A stretch of DNA of 34,018 nt from NCBI GenBank assembly GCA_902796565.1, contig CADBPP010000015.1, positions 1-34,018 on the forward strand. Reading direction: 5' to 3'. The stretch is from an uncultured Eubacteriales bacterium (GTDB taxonomy: Bacteria; Bacillota; Clostridia; Eubacteriales; Anaerofustaceae). Both the position numbers and the translations under genes were made by a program. Below the pieces are notes generated by a model that did no database searches, was not told where the DNA came from, and worked only from the letters and a program-made list of their open reading frames with translations. Below, in pieces: positions 1 through 8,054 of this stretch. Numbering within the stretch: the stretch's first letter is position 1; every line of letters starts with the position of its first letter.

Positions 1-62
1 AAAATCTTGTATTTAAGCCAAAAAATAAGGCATTTTTCTTTGCTGGTGAACCGCTTTTTTCT

Positions 63-90
63 TTGAAAATCCGTTCGATTGTGATATAAT
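63..90 (+). promoter_or_regulatory. Promoter of the recF-gyrB-gyrA operon
   Basis: A sigma-A type promoter is visible: TTGAAA at 63-68, a 16-base spacer, and a perfect TATAAT at 85-90 preceded by TG at 82-83 (extended -10). Transcription would begin near 97, leaving a leader of about 50 bases before recF. The leader contains a small GCCCC/GGGGC hairpin at 117-128. The rest of 1-147 is AT-rich, and I see no gene in it. Confidence 0.75.
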
Positions 91-147
91 AAAAAGGTTA
101 GGAGATCACCCCGAAAGCCCCCTGGGGCACACCGGGAAACGACAGTA

Positions 148-1251
148 ATGCACGTCATTTCGATGTCCCTTGACGCCTTCAGAAATATTTCCGCGGCGCG
201 TCTCGAATTCAGTCCCCATCTGAATATACTCCTGGGTGACAACGGTCAGGGAAAGACGAATACCATAGAGGCCCTGTGCCTCGCCCTGAGCGGAAAAAGT
301 CCCCGGGAATCCACCGGCGAGAACTTCATTATGAAGGGCCGGGATCGCTCCGTCATCGTTTGTGATGTAAAGAGCGACGATCTTACCGACCCGAGAGTCA
401 GTCTCACCATAACCCGTGAAGGTAAAAAGCATACCCTGAACGATTCCAGGATCCGCTCCCGACAGAGCCTGCTGGACATGTTCTCCGTGGTCTTTTTCGG
501 GCCCGACGATTTGAGACTGGTGAAGGACTCCCCCCAGGTGAGGAGGGACTTTCTGAACGAAGCCATCTGCTGTCTGTATCCCGGTTACACCGCAGTACTG
601 TCGGAATACAGCCGCACCCTCAGGCAGAGGGGGACGCTTCTGAAGGACTATTCACCGTCGGCACTGCCGCTGCTGGAAGTGTATGACGACACCCTGGTGA
701 AGACCGGGAGCACCCTTATAAAGTACAGGATAAGGACATTGAAGCAGCTGGGAAACCTGGCCGCCGCGAGATATGAAGCCATAAGCGGAGGCAGGGAGAG
801 GATCTCGGTATCATACATAAGCGACATTCTTAAAAGCGCCGCTTCCTCCGACGAGATAGAAGGCCTGTACGCTTCTGCCCTCAGGGAGGCCAGAAGGAAC
901 GACATCTACATGAAGACCACCACCGTCGGCGCCCACCGGGACGATATCAGCTTCTTCCTCGACGCATCCCCCGCCAGGAAGTTCGCGTCCCAGGGACAGC
1001 AGCGCAGCATAGCGCTGAGCATGAAGACGGCTCTCACGGACCTTATAAGGGAAGTGAAGCATCAGGACCCCCTGATCCTGCTGGACGACGTGATGAGCGA
1101 GCTGGACAGGGGAAGACGGGACGCCATAGCGGGGATGCTCGGCGGCTCACAGGTATTCATTACAGGCTCCGGAGTGGATTTCATTCCCTCGGGAGATGAC
1201 GCCCGCACCTTCAGGGTGCAGACAGGAAACATAACACAGGAAACAGTTTGA
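148..1251 (+). CDS. recF: DNA replication and repair protein RecF
   Basis: RecF is an SMC/ABC-type ATPase that helps load RecA at gaps in single-stranded DNA and acts in the cytoplasm with RecO and RecR. The 367-aa product has the family's usual length. It carries a Walker A (GDNGQGKT, about residue 30), a signature stretch near the C-terminus (ASQGQQRS) and a Walker B (LILLDDVMSELD). The opening residues (SLDAFRNI) resemble the usual LKNFRNY of RecF. The ATG at 148 is the only reasonable start, because no in-frame start lies between the upstream stop at 82-84 and this codon. It has no good Shine-Dalgarno site. The stop overlaps the region just before gyrB, so the two are co-transcribed. The normal upstream neighbours dnaA and dnaN lie outside the window. 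Confidence 0.97.
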   Translation: MHVISMSLDAFRNISAARLEFSPHLNILLGDNGQGKTNTIEALCLALSGKSPRESTGENFIMKGRDRSVIVCDVKSDDLTDPRVSLTITREGKKHTLNDSRIRSRQSLLDMFSVVFFGPDDLRLVKDSPQVRRDFLNEAICCLYPGYTAVLSEYSRTLRQRGTLLKDYSPSALPLLEVYDDTLVKTGSTLIKYRIRTLKQLGNLAAARYEAISGGRERISVSYISDILKSAASSDEIEGLYASALREARRNDIYMKTTTVGAHRDDISFFLDASPARKFASQGQQRSIALSMKTALTDLIREVKHQDPLILLDDVMSELDRGRRDAIAGMLGGSQVFITGSGVDFIPSGDDARTFRVQTGNITQETV

Positions 1252-1268
1252 CGAACAGGAGAGAAAAC

Positions 1269-3176
1269 ATGGCAACCAACACTTACGACGCCAGCGGCAT
1301 CAAGGTCCTGGAGGGCCTCGAAGCCGTACGCAAGCGTCCCGGCATGTACATCGGAAGCACAGGACGGGACGGACTGCATCATCTCGTGTACGAGATCATC
1401 GACAACTCCGTGGATGAGGCTCTGGCGGGGTACTGCAAAAACATCGATGTCATCATCAATCCCGGAGAGACCATCACCGTCATAGATGACGGCCGCGGCA
1501 TCCCGACGGGCATACATCCGCAGTACAAGAAAAGCGCTGTGGAGATAGCTCTAACGAAGCTCCACGCAGGAGGAAAGTTCGACAACACCAACTACAAGGT
1601 GTCCGGCGGTCTGCACGGCGTCGGCGTATCTGTGGTCAACGCCCTCAGCGAGTGGCTCAAGGTCACCGTCTACCAGGACGGCAAGATCTTCGAACAGAAC
1701 TATGAGAGGGGCAAGCCCCTGGACGAGCTCACCGTGGTGGGAAAGACGAAGCGCACCGGCACCACTGTATCCTTCAAGCCGGACTATGAGATCTTCTCGG
1801 AACTGGTGTACAGCTATGACACGCTGCGCCACCGTATACAGGAGCTGGCATTCCTCAACAAGGGTCTGAGGATCACCCTCAAGGACGCCCGTACCGAGGA
1901 CGGAAAGTACGAGGAGTTCCACTACGAGGGCGGTATCGTCGAATACATCAAGCTTCTCAACTCGGGCAAGGAGCCTCTGACTCCCAACGTGATCTACTTC
2001 GAGAAGTCCACCGACGCGGGAGAGCTGGAGATCGCCATGCAGTACACCGACAGCTACAACGAGAGCATCTCCTCCTTCGCCAACAACATCAATACCACAG
2101 AAGGCGGAATGCACGTCAACGGCTTCAAGAGCGCCCTGACCCGCTGCATCAACACCTACGGACAGAAGTTCAACTTCCTCAAGAAGGACAAGGGCGAGAC
2201 CCTTTCCGGCGAGGATATCCGCGAGGGCCTCACGGCAATCATCTCGGTGAAGCTCAAGAACCCCGAGTTCGAGGGACAGACCAAGACGAAGCTGGGCAAT
2301 CCCGAGATCAGGGGAATGGTGGATACCATAGTGGGAAGTGTTCTGACCTCATATCTCGAGGAACATCCCCAGGAAGCCAAGATCATCATGGAGAAGGCCA
2401 CCCTCGCCTCCCAGGCCAGGGCCGCAGCCAAGAAGGCCAGGGAGAACGTCAGAAGGAAGAGCGGACTTGATACAGCGGCCCTCCCCGGAAAACTCTCCGA
2501 CTGCGCGGACAAGAATCCCGCCAACTGCGAGATCTACATAGTGGAGGGAGACTCCGCAGGAGGCAGCGCGAAGCAGGGACGGGATCCCAAGACCCAGGCG
2601 ATACTCCCCCTGAGAGGCAAGATACTAAACGTGGAGAAGGTAAGGCTCGACCGCATGCTCTCCTCGGATACGATAAAGAGCATGATCACGGCCTTCGGCA
2701 CCGGTATCGGAGAGGACTTCGACATAGACAAGGCCAGGTATCACAAGATCATCATCATGACCGATGCCGACGTGGACGGAGCCCATATCAGGACACTGCT
2801 GCTGACGTTCTTCTACCGCTACATGCCCGGACTCATAGACCACGGCTACGTGTACGTGGCCCAGCCGCCCCTCTACAAGGTCCAGAAGGGAAAGGACATC
2901 CGCTACTGCTACGATGAGGAACAGCTGGAGGCGATCTACACCGAGATTGGCCGTGACAAGACGGAGCTGCAGCGCTATAAGGGCCTGGGCGAAATGAACC
3001 CCGAACAGCTGTGGGAGACCACGATGAATCCCGCTAACCGCACCCTGCTGAAGATCAGCATCGAGGACGCCGTACAGGCGGACTACGTATGCTCCATCCT
3101 CATGGGCGACCAGGTCCAGCCCAGAAGGGATTTCATCACGGAGAACGCCACCAAGGTGGAAAATCTTGACATTTAA
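1269..3176 (+). CDS. gyrB: DNA gyrase subunit B
   Basis: GyrB is the ATPase subunit of DNA gyrase, which introduces negative supercoils together with GyrA. The 635-aa product shows the GHKL ATPase motifs (IIDNSVDEALAG, DDGRGIP, GGLHGVGVSVVNALS), the TOPRIM acidic motif (VEGDSAGGSAKQGRD) and the metal-binding DADVDGAHI, followed by the C-terminal RYKGLGEMNP segment. It lacks the roughly 170-residue insert of enterobacterial GyrB, as expected for Bacillota. I chose the ATG at 1269 because AGGAG lies seven bases upstream. A longer in-frame reading from TTG at 1248 would overlap recF and adds only seven non-conserved residues. It sits between recF and gyrA in one operon. Confidence 0.98.
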   Translation: MATNTYDASGIKVLEGLEAVRKRPGMYIGSTGRDGLHHLVYEIIDNSVDEALAGYCKNIDVIINPGETITVIDDGRGIPTGIHPQYKKSAVEIALTKLHAGGKFDNTNYKVSGGLHGVGVSVVNALSEWLKVTVYQDGKIFEQNYERGKPLDELTVVGKTKRTGTTVSFKPDYEIFSELVYSYDTLRHRIQELAFLNKGLRITLKDARTEDGKYEEFHYEGGIVEYIKLLNSGKEPLTPNVIYFEKSTDAGELEIAMQYTDSYNESISSFANNINTTEGGMHVNGFKSALTRCINTYGQKFNFLKKDKGETLSGEDIREGLTAIISVKLKNPEFEGQTKTKLGNPEIRGMVDTIVGSVLTSYLEEHPQEAKIIMEKATLASQARAAAKKARENVRRKSGLDTAALPGKLSDCADKNPANCEIYIVEGDSAGGSAKQGRDPKTQAILPLRGKILNVEKVRLDRMLSSDTIKSMITAFGTGIGEDFDIDKARYHKIIIMTDADVDGAHIRTLLLTFFYRYMPGLIDHGYVYVAQPPLYKVQKGKDIRYCYDEEQLEAIYTEIGRDKTELQRYKGLGEMNPEQLWETTMNPANRTLLKISIEDAVQADYVCSILMGDQVQPRRDFITENATKVENLDI

Positions 3177-3185
3177 AGGTGAGAA

Positions 3186-5669
3186 ATGGATAAGGACACA
3201 AAGAACAACCCGCCCGTTGAGGAGGTCAGCTCCTACGACGACGTAAAGCACATAGATTTCGTTGACACCATGCAGAAGTCCTACATCGACTACGCCATGA
3301 GCGTTATCGTGGGAAGAGCTCTGCCGGATGTCAGGGACGGTCTCAAGCCCGTCCACAGAAGGATACTCTACGGCATGGAGGAACTGGGGGTAAGAGCCAA
3401 CAGCGCCTACAGGAAGAGCGCCCGTATCGTGGGCGACGTCATGGGTAAATATCATCCCCACGGCGACGCTTCCATCTACGACGCCATGGCGCGTCTCGCC
3501 CAGGATTTCTCCACCCGGTACATGCTGGTGGATGGCCAGGGCAACTTCGGTTCCGTGGACGGGGACTCCCCCGCCGCCATGCGTTACACGGAAGCCAGGA
3601 TGTCGAAGATCGCGTCCGAGATGCTTCGGGACATCAACAAGGACACCGTGGACTTCGGTCCCAACTTCGACGAGAGCCTGAAAGAACCGCTGGTTCTCCC
3701 CTCCAGGTTCCCGAACCTGCTGGTAAACGGCTCCAACGGCATCGCCGTGGGTATGGCGACGAACATACCTCCCCACAATCTCGGTGAGGTCATCGACGCC
3801 ACCATCGCCCTGATGGACGATCCCTCCCTTACGGCGCTGGACCTTACGAAATACATCAAGGGACCCGACTTCCCCACCGGAGGCATCATTCTGGGACGCA
3901 GCGGCATGATAAGCGCCTATACCACCGGAAGGGGCCGCATCAGGGTAAGAGCCAAGGCTGAGATAGAGCAGGTCTCCAATACCCGTCAGAGGATAGTGGT
4001 ATCCGAACTTCCCTACATGGTCAACAAGGCCAAGCTGGTGGAAAAGATGGCGGAGCTGGTCCGGGACAAGAAGATCGTGGGCATCTCCGATATCCATGAC
4101 CTTTCCGACAGGAAGGGCATGAGGATAGTCATTGACCTCAAGAAGGACGCCAACGCCCAGGTCATCCTCAACCAGCTTTACAAGAACACCCAGATGGAGG
4201 ATACCTTCGGAGTCATCATGCTGGTGCTGGACCACAACCAGCCGAAGGTGCTGGATCTCAAGCAGATCCTGGAATGCTACATCGCCCATCAGAAGGAAGT
4301 CATCGTAAGAAGGACGAAGTTCGACCTGGACAAGGCCCTGGCCAGGGCCCACATCCTGGAAGGACTACTTATCGCCCTGGACAACATTGACGAGGTGATA
4401 AGGATCATTCGTTCCTCCTATGACGACGCCGAGGAGCGCCTGATGAAGCGCTTCGAGCTCTCCGCCATACAGGCCAAGGCCATCGTGGACATGCAGCTTC
4501 GAAGGCTGCAGGGCCTCGAGAGGGAGAAGCTTGAGACGGAATACGCGGAACTCGAAAGGATGATCGCCTACTACAGGGCCGTTCTCGAGAACGAATCCAT
4601 GGTCATCGACATCATCCGCGACGAAATGACAGAGATCAAGGACAAGTACAACGACGAGCGCCGCACCGGCTTCGACAACGACGCCGAGGATATCGAGATC
4701 GAGGATCTCATCCCCGAGGAGGACGTGGTCATCACCATCACCCACGTGGGATATGTCAAGAGGCTGCCCGCCAACACATACAAGGCCCAGAAGAGGGGCG
4801 GAAAGGGCATCACGGCCCACGCCACCAGGGAGAACGACTTCGTGGAGCATCTGTTCATGACCTCCACTCACAGCTACATCCTCTTCTTCACCAACAAGGG
4901 CAAGGTATACCGCCTGAAGGCATACGAAGTGCCCGAGGCGGGAAGGATGGCCAAGGGAATGGCTATAGTGAACATCCTGGCTATCGAGCAGGGTGAGAAG
5001 ATCACAGCCGTTATACCCGTGAAGACCTTCGACGAGAGCTCCTATCTCGTCATGGCCACCCGCAGCGGCCTGATCAAGAAGACCGCTCTGTCGGAATACA
5101 ATTCCTCCAGAAAGAGCGGCCTCATCGCCATCAATCTGGCTGAAGACGACGAACTCATCGACGTCAAGCTCACCGACGGAAAGTCCAACATCATCATGGG
5201 CACCAGGGGCGGTTACGCCATCGTGTTCAGCGAGGATGACATCCGTCCCATGGGCAGGGTCGCCATGGGCGTCAGAGGCATCAGGCTCTCCCCCAGGGAC
5301 GTGGTCATATCCATGGATATCGCCGAGGAAGGAAAGCACATCCTCACCGTCACGGAGAACGGCTACGGCAAGCTCACGAAGACGAGCCTGTACCCCGTAC
5401 AGGGCAGGAGCGGAAAGGGCGTTCAGAACTACAAGTTCAACTCAAAGACCGGGGAAGTCGCGGATCTTCTGTGCATAGACCGGGAGGAGAACGACGTCAT
5501 GATCATCTCCGACGAGGGTGTGGTCATCCGCATGAGCGCCTCCGAGATCTCCACCATGGGAAGGAGCACCTCCGGAGTGAAGCTGATGCAGCTTGATGAG
5601 GATATCAGCATAGCCGCCATCGCCAAGGTCAGCAAGGACGAGGAGATCGAGGAGGAGAGCGCGGAATAA
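3186..5669 (+). CDS. gyrA: DNA gyrase subunit A
   Basis: GyrA is the DNA breakage-reunion subunit of gyrase. The 827-aa product has the quinolone-binding segment (KYHPHGD), the catalytic tyrosine Y134 in AMRYTEARM, the coiled-coil tower region, and a C-terminal beta-pinwheel. The GyrA box QKRGGKG (near 4795-4815) identifies it as gyrase rather than ParC. It starts 9 bases after gyrB with an AAAGGTGAG ribosome site. The residue aligned with E. coli Ser83 is alanine (A95, codon GCT at 3468-3470), followed by serine; the Asp87 equivalent is kept (D99). Alanine at this place is known from naturally less quinolone-sensitive gyrases such as mycobacterial ones. Confidence 0.98.
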   Translation: MDKDTKNNPPVEEVSSYDDVKHIDFVDTMQKSYIDYAMSVIVGRALPDVRDGLKPVHRRILYGMEELGVRANSAYRKSARIVGDVMGKYHPHGDASIYDAMARLAQDFSTRYMLVDGQGNFGSVDGDSPAAMRYTEARMSKIASEMLRDINKDTVDFGPNFDESLKEPLVLPSRFPNLLVNGSNGIAVGMATNIPPHNLGEVIDATIALMDDPSLTALDLTKYIKGPDFPTGGIILGRSGMISAYTTGRGRIRVRAKAEIEQVSNTRQRIVVSELPYMVNKAKLVEKMAELVRDKKIVGISDIHDLSDRKGMRIVIDLKKDANAQVILNQLYKNTQMEDTFGVIMLVLDHNQPKVLDLKQILECYIAHQKEVIVRRTKFDLDKALARAHILEGLLIALDNIDEVIRIIRSSYDDAEERLMKRFELSAIQAKAIVDMQLRRLQGLEREKLETEYAELERMIAYYRAVLENESMVIDIIRDEMTEIKDKYNDERRTGFDNDAEDIEIEDLIPEEDVVITITHVGYVKRLPANTYKAQKRGGKGITAHATRENDFVEHLFMTSTHSYILFFTNKGKVYRLKAYEVPEAGRMAKGMAIVNILAIEQGEKITAVIPVKTFDESSYLVMATRSGLIKKTALSEYNSSRKSGLIAINLAEDDELIDVKLTDGKSNIIMGTRGGYAIVFSEDDIRPMGRVAMGVRGIRLSPRDVVISMDIAEEGKHILTVTENGYGKLTKTSLYPVQGRSGKGVQNYKFNSKTGEVADLLCIDREENDVMIISDEGVVIRMSASEISTMGRSTSGVKLMQLDEDISIAAIAKVSKDEEIEEESAE

Positions 5670-5672
5670 TTC

Positions 5673-5692
5673 AAAGCTCCTGCGGAGGCTTT
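5673..5692 (+). promoter_or_regulatory. Hairpin covering the ribosome binding site of the helicase gene
   Basis: Between gyrA and the next gene, AAAGC plus TCC (5673-5680) can pair with GGA and GCTTT (5684-5692), with a 3-base loop and one bulged G. The GGAGG Shine-Dalgarno sequence (5684-5688) of the downstream ATG at 5694 lies entirely inside the stem. No T-run follows, so it is not a standard terminator. It could lower or gate translation of the helicase relative to gyrase. Confidence 0.4.
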
Positions 5693-5693
5693 A

Positions 5694-8051
5694 ATGAGGA
5701 TCTACAGTGTTTCAGTCGGAGAGCTGTGCGCCATGAGCATGCTCTCCGGCTCCATAGACAACAGGTTTTCATCCCATTCAAGACTGATGGAGGGCATACG
5801 CCTCCATCAGTACATCCAGAGCAAGTACGGCCCTGACGATCTGTGCGAACAGACGATGGATCACAGGGCCGTTTTTGGTGATGTCGTACTGGAGATCTCC
5901 GGCAGGGCCGACGGGATCCTGGATACCGCCGGGGATCCGATGGTGGAGGAGATCAAGTCCACCACCAGGGACCTGTCGGAGATGACCGGTCCCAATCCGG
6001 GCCATCTCGCCCAGTGCAGGTGCTACAGCTACATCTACATGGTCCATAACGATCTCGACTCCATCCGCTACAGGGTCACCTACATCTTCGCCGGCGAGAA
6101 GCATGATCTGAAATGCTTTGAGTACCGCGACAGCCGCGAAGAGCTGGAAAAGCACTTTTTCTCCCTGGCCGAGGAGTGGATACGGCACATAACAGAGATC
6201 GAGAAGTACGAAGCGGAACGCAATGAGAAGATAAAGGCGATGAAGTTCCCCTTTGAGTTCCGCATGTACCAGAAGGAGACCATCAACAGGATCTACAGGG
6301 TGATCAAGGAGGGCAAAAACGTATTCATGAACGCCCCCACCGGGAGCGGCAAGACCCTCAACAGCCTCTATCCGGCCATCAAGGCGATGCCCTACCTGAC
6401 CCATCCCAAGATCTTTTATCTTACCGCCAAATCCACCCAGAAGGCGGTGGCCCTCAACGCCCTCTCGATCCTCAGGAAAAAGGGCCTTCCCATAAGGAGC
6501 CTGGTGCTGACCGCCAAGGAGAAGGCCTGCAGGCTGGATGTGACCAGCTGCAATCCCCAGGACTGCCCCTATGCCCTTGATTACTATGACAAGCTCAGGG
6601 ACAGGCGGGATGAGATGCTCGGCAGCAGGAAGGTATTCGACGCGGGGGACTTCCAGGAGCTCTCCGAGGAACACATCATGTGCCCTTTCGAGATGTCCCT
6701 GGACTTTTCGGAATGGGCGGATGTCATTATCTGCGACTACAATTACGTTTTCGACCCTTCAGCGGCTCTTAAACGGTATTTTGAGGAGGATGCCAAAGGG
6801 GATTACATCTTCCTGGTGGACGAGGCTCACAACCTTCCTGAGCGAAGCAGGCAGATGTACTCGGAGGTGATAAGCCGCTCCGACCTTCTGAAGCTGAAAA
6901 AGACCGCACCGACACTGAAGGTCCTCTCATCCTGCGCCGACGAGATACTCGACTGTATGGCGGAATGGCAGCGGGACGCCATGGACAATGACGCCTATAT
7001 ATTCAGGGAGCCCTCCACCACCTTCTACATGATCCTCTCCCACTTCTGCCAGGAAGCCGACAGGTTCCTTTCCAGGGCCAAGAGGGAGGACGAGAGGTAT
7101 TCCTTCATCCTGGACATGTACTTCAACATCACGAAGTTCATGAGCATCTGGGATCTGAAGAACGATTCCCACGTGTTCTATTATGACGTGAAGGAGGAGT
7201 TCTTAAAGCTCTTCTGCACCGACGCGAGGGAGTATCTCAGCGACATCCTCAAAAAAGGCCAGAGCGCCGTGTTCTTTTCCGCGACCCTCACCCCACTGGA
7301 CTACTACTGCGAGATCCTGGGAGGAGCCAGGGACGACTATCTCATGAACGTGAAGAGCAGCTTCGACCCGGACAACTTCAGGATCGCTGTGGACACATCC
7401 ATCAGGACAACCTATCAGAAGAGAGCCATGTACTATGCCGAGGCCGCGGAGAGGATCAATACGGTCATCTCCAGCAAAAGGGGCAACTATATTGTCTACT
7501 TCCCCTCCTACGCATATCTGGAAAGTGTTTACGAGGAATATAAAAAGCTTTTCGAGGATGAGGTGCTGGTGCAGACCAGGGGGCTGGATGAGAATGCCAG
7601 AAAGGAGTTCCTCGCGAACTTCACCTCCCAGAGCGCCGTCACCGCCTTCGCCGTGATCGGAGGAGTCTTCTCCGAGGCGGTGGACCTGGTGGGCGACAAG
7701 CTCATCGGAGCCGTCATCTGCGGGGTCAGCCTGCCGATGATCTGCACCGAAAGGGAGCTGATCAGAAACCACTATGACGAGACCGGGCGCAGCGGCTTCG
7801 ACTACGCCTACGTCTATCCCGGGATGAACAAGGTACTGCAGGCCATGGGGAGGGTAATCCGCACCCAGGACGACAAAGGCTGCGCGGTGCTTCTGAATGA
7901 AAGGTTCCGCTACAGCGCATACAGAAAATGCTTTCCGCCTCATTACGGACACATGGTGTTCGTGAACAGCGGAAAGCAGCTCAAACAATATCTGGACTAT
8001 GCAGGCGCCGGCGGTGAATTCTCCGACGAACCCTTTTACGAGGAGGAATGA
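5694..8051 (+). CDS. PD-(D/E)XK nuclease fused to a Rad3/DinG-family DNA helicase
   Basis: This 785-aa protein joins two DNA-processing modules. Residues 1 to about 190 form a RecB/Cas4-like PD-(D/E)XK nuclease: D73 in GRADG, E86-x-K88 in EEIKS, and the helical QxxxY motif (Q107, Y111). From about residue 195 comes a superfamily 2 XPD/DinG-type helicase: Walker A with K220 (APTGSGKT), four cysteines suitable for an iron-sulfur cluster (C279, C286, C291, C330), a DEAH box at 376-379, and late motifs including AMGRVIRTQDDKG. Such helicases unwind DNA 5'-to-3' in known relatives. It is the last gene of the gyrase operon, 24 bases after gyrA. A role in repair of structured or recombining DNA is my inference; no exact substrate can be named. 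Confidence 0.88.
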   Translation: MRIYSVSVGELCAMSMLSGSIDNRFSSHSRLMEGIRLHQYIQSKYGPDDLCEQTMDHRAVFGDVVLEISGRADGILDTAGDPMVEEIKSTTRDLSEMTGPNPGHLAQCRCYSYIYMVHNDLDSIRYRVTYIFAGEKHDLKCFEYRDSREELEKHFFSLAEEWIRHITEIEKYEAERNEKIKAMKFPFEFRMYQKETINRIYRVIKEGKNVFMNAPTGSGKTLNSLYPAIKAMPYLTHPKIFYLTAKSTQKAVALNALSILRKKGLPIRSLVLTAKEKACRLDVTSCNPQDCPYALDYYDKLRDRRDEMLGSRKVFDAGDFQELSEEHIMCPFEMSLDFSEWADVIICDYNYVFDPSAALKRYFEEDAKGDYIFLVDEAHNLPERSRQMYSEVISRSDLLKLKKTAPTLKVLSSCADEILDCMAEWQRDAMDNDAYIFREPSTTFYMILSHFCQEADRFLSRAKREDERYSFILDMYFNITKFMSIWDLKNDSHVFYYDVKEEFLKLFCTDAREYLSDILKKGQSAVFFSATLTPLDYYCEILGGARDDYLMNVKSSFDPDNFRIAVDTSIRTTYQKRAMYYAEAAERINTVISSKRGNYIVYFPSYAYLESVYEEYKKLFEDEVLVQTRGLDENARKEFLANFTSQSAVTAFAVIGGVFSEAVDLVGDKLIGAVICGVSLPMICTERELIRNHYDETGRSGFDYAYVYPGMNKVLQAMGRVIRTQDDKGCAVLLNERFRYSAYRKCFPPHYGHMVFVNSGKQLKQYLDYAGAGGEFSDEPFYEEE

Positions 8052-8054
8052 ATA

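Noticed and set aside
1248..1268. TTG start for gyrB at 1248
   Set aside because: ATG at 1269 has the AGGAG ribosome site and matches the family N-terminus; the extra seven residues are not conserved.
2625..4352. 575-aa open frame on the minus strand across gyrB/gyrA
   Set aside because: It lies antisense to strongly conserved gyrase sequence, is rich in His, Val and Gly from codon mirroring, has no ribosome site, and resembles no family.
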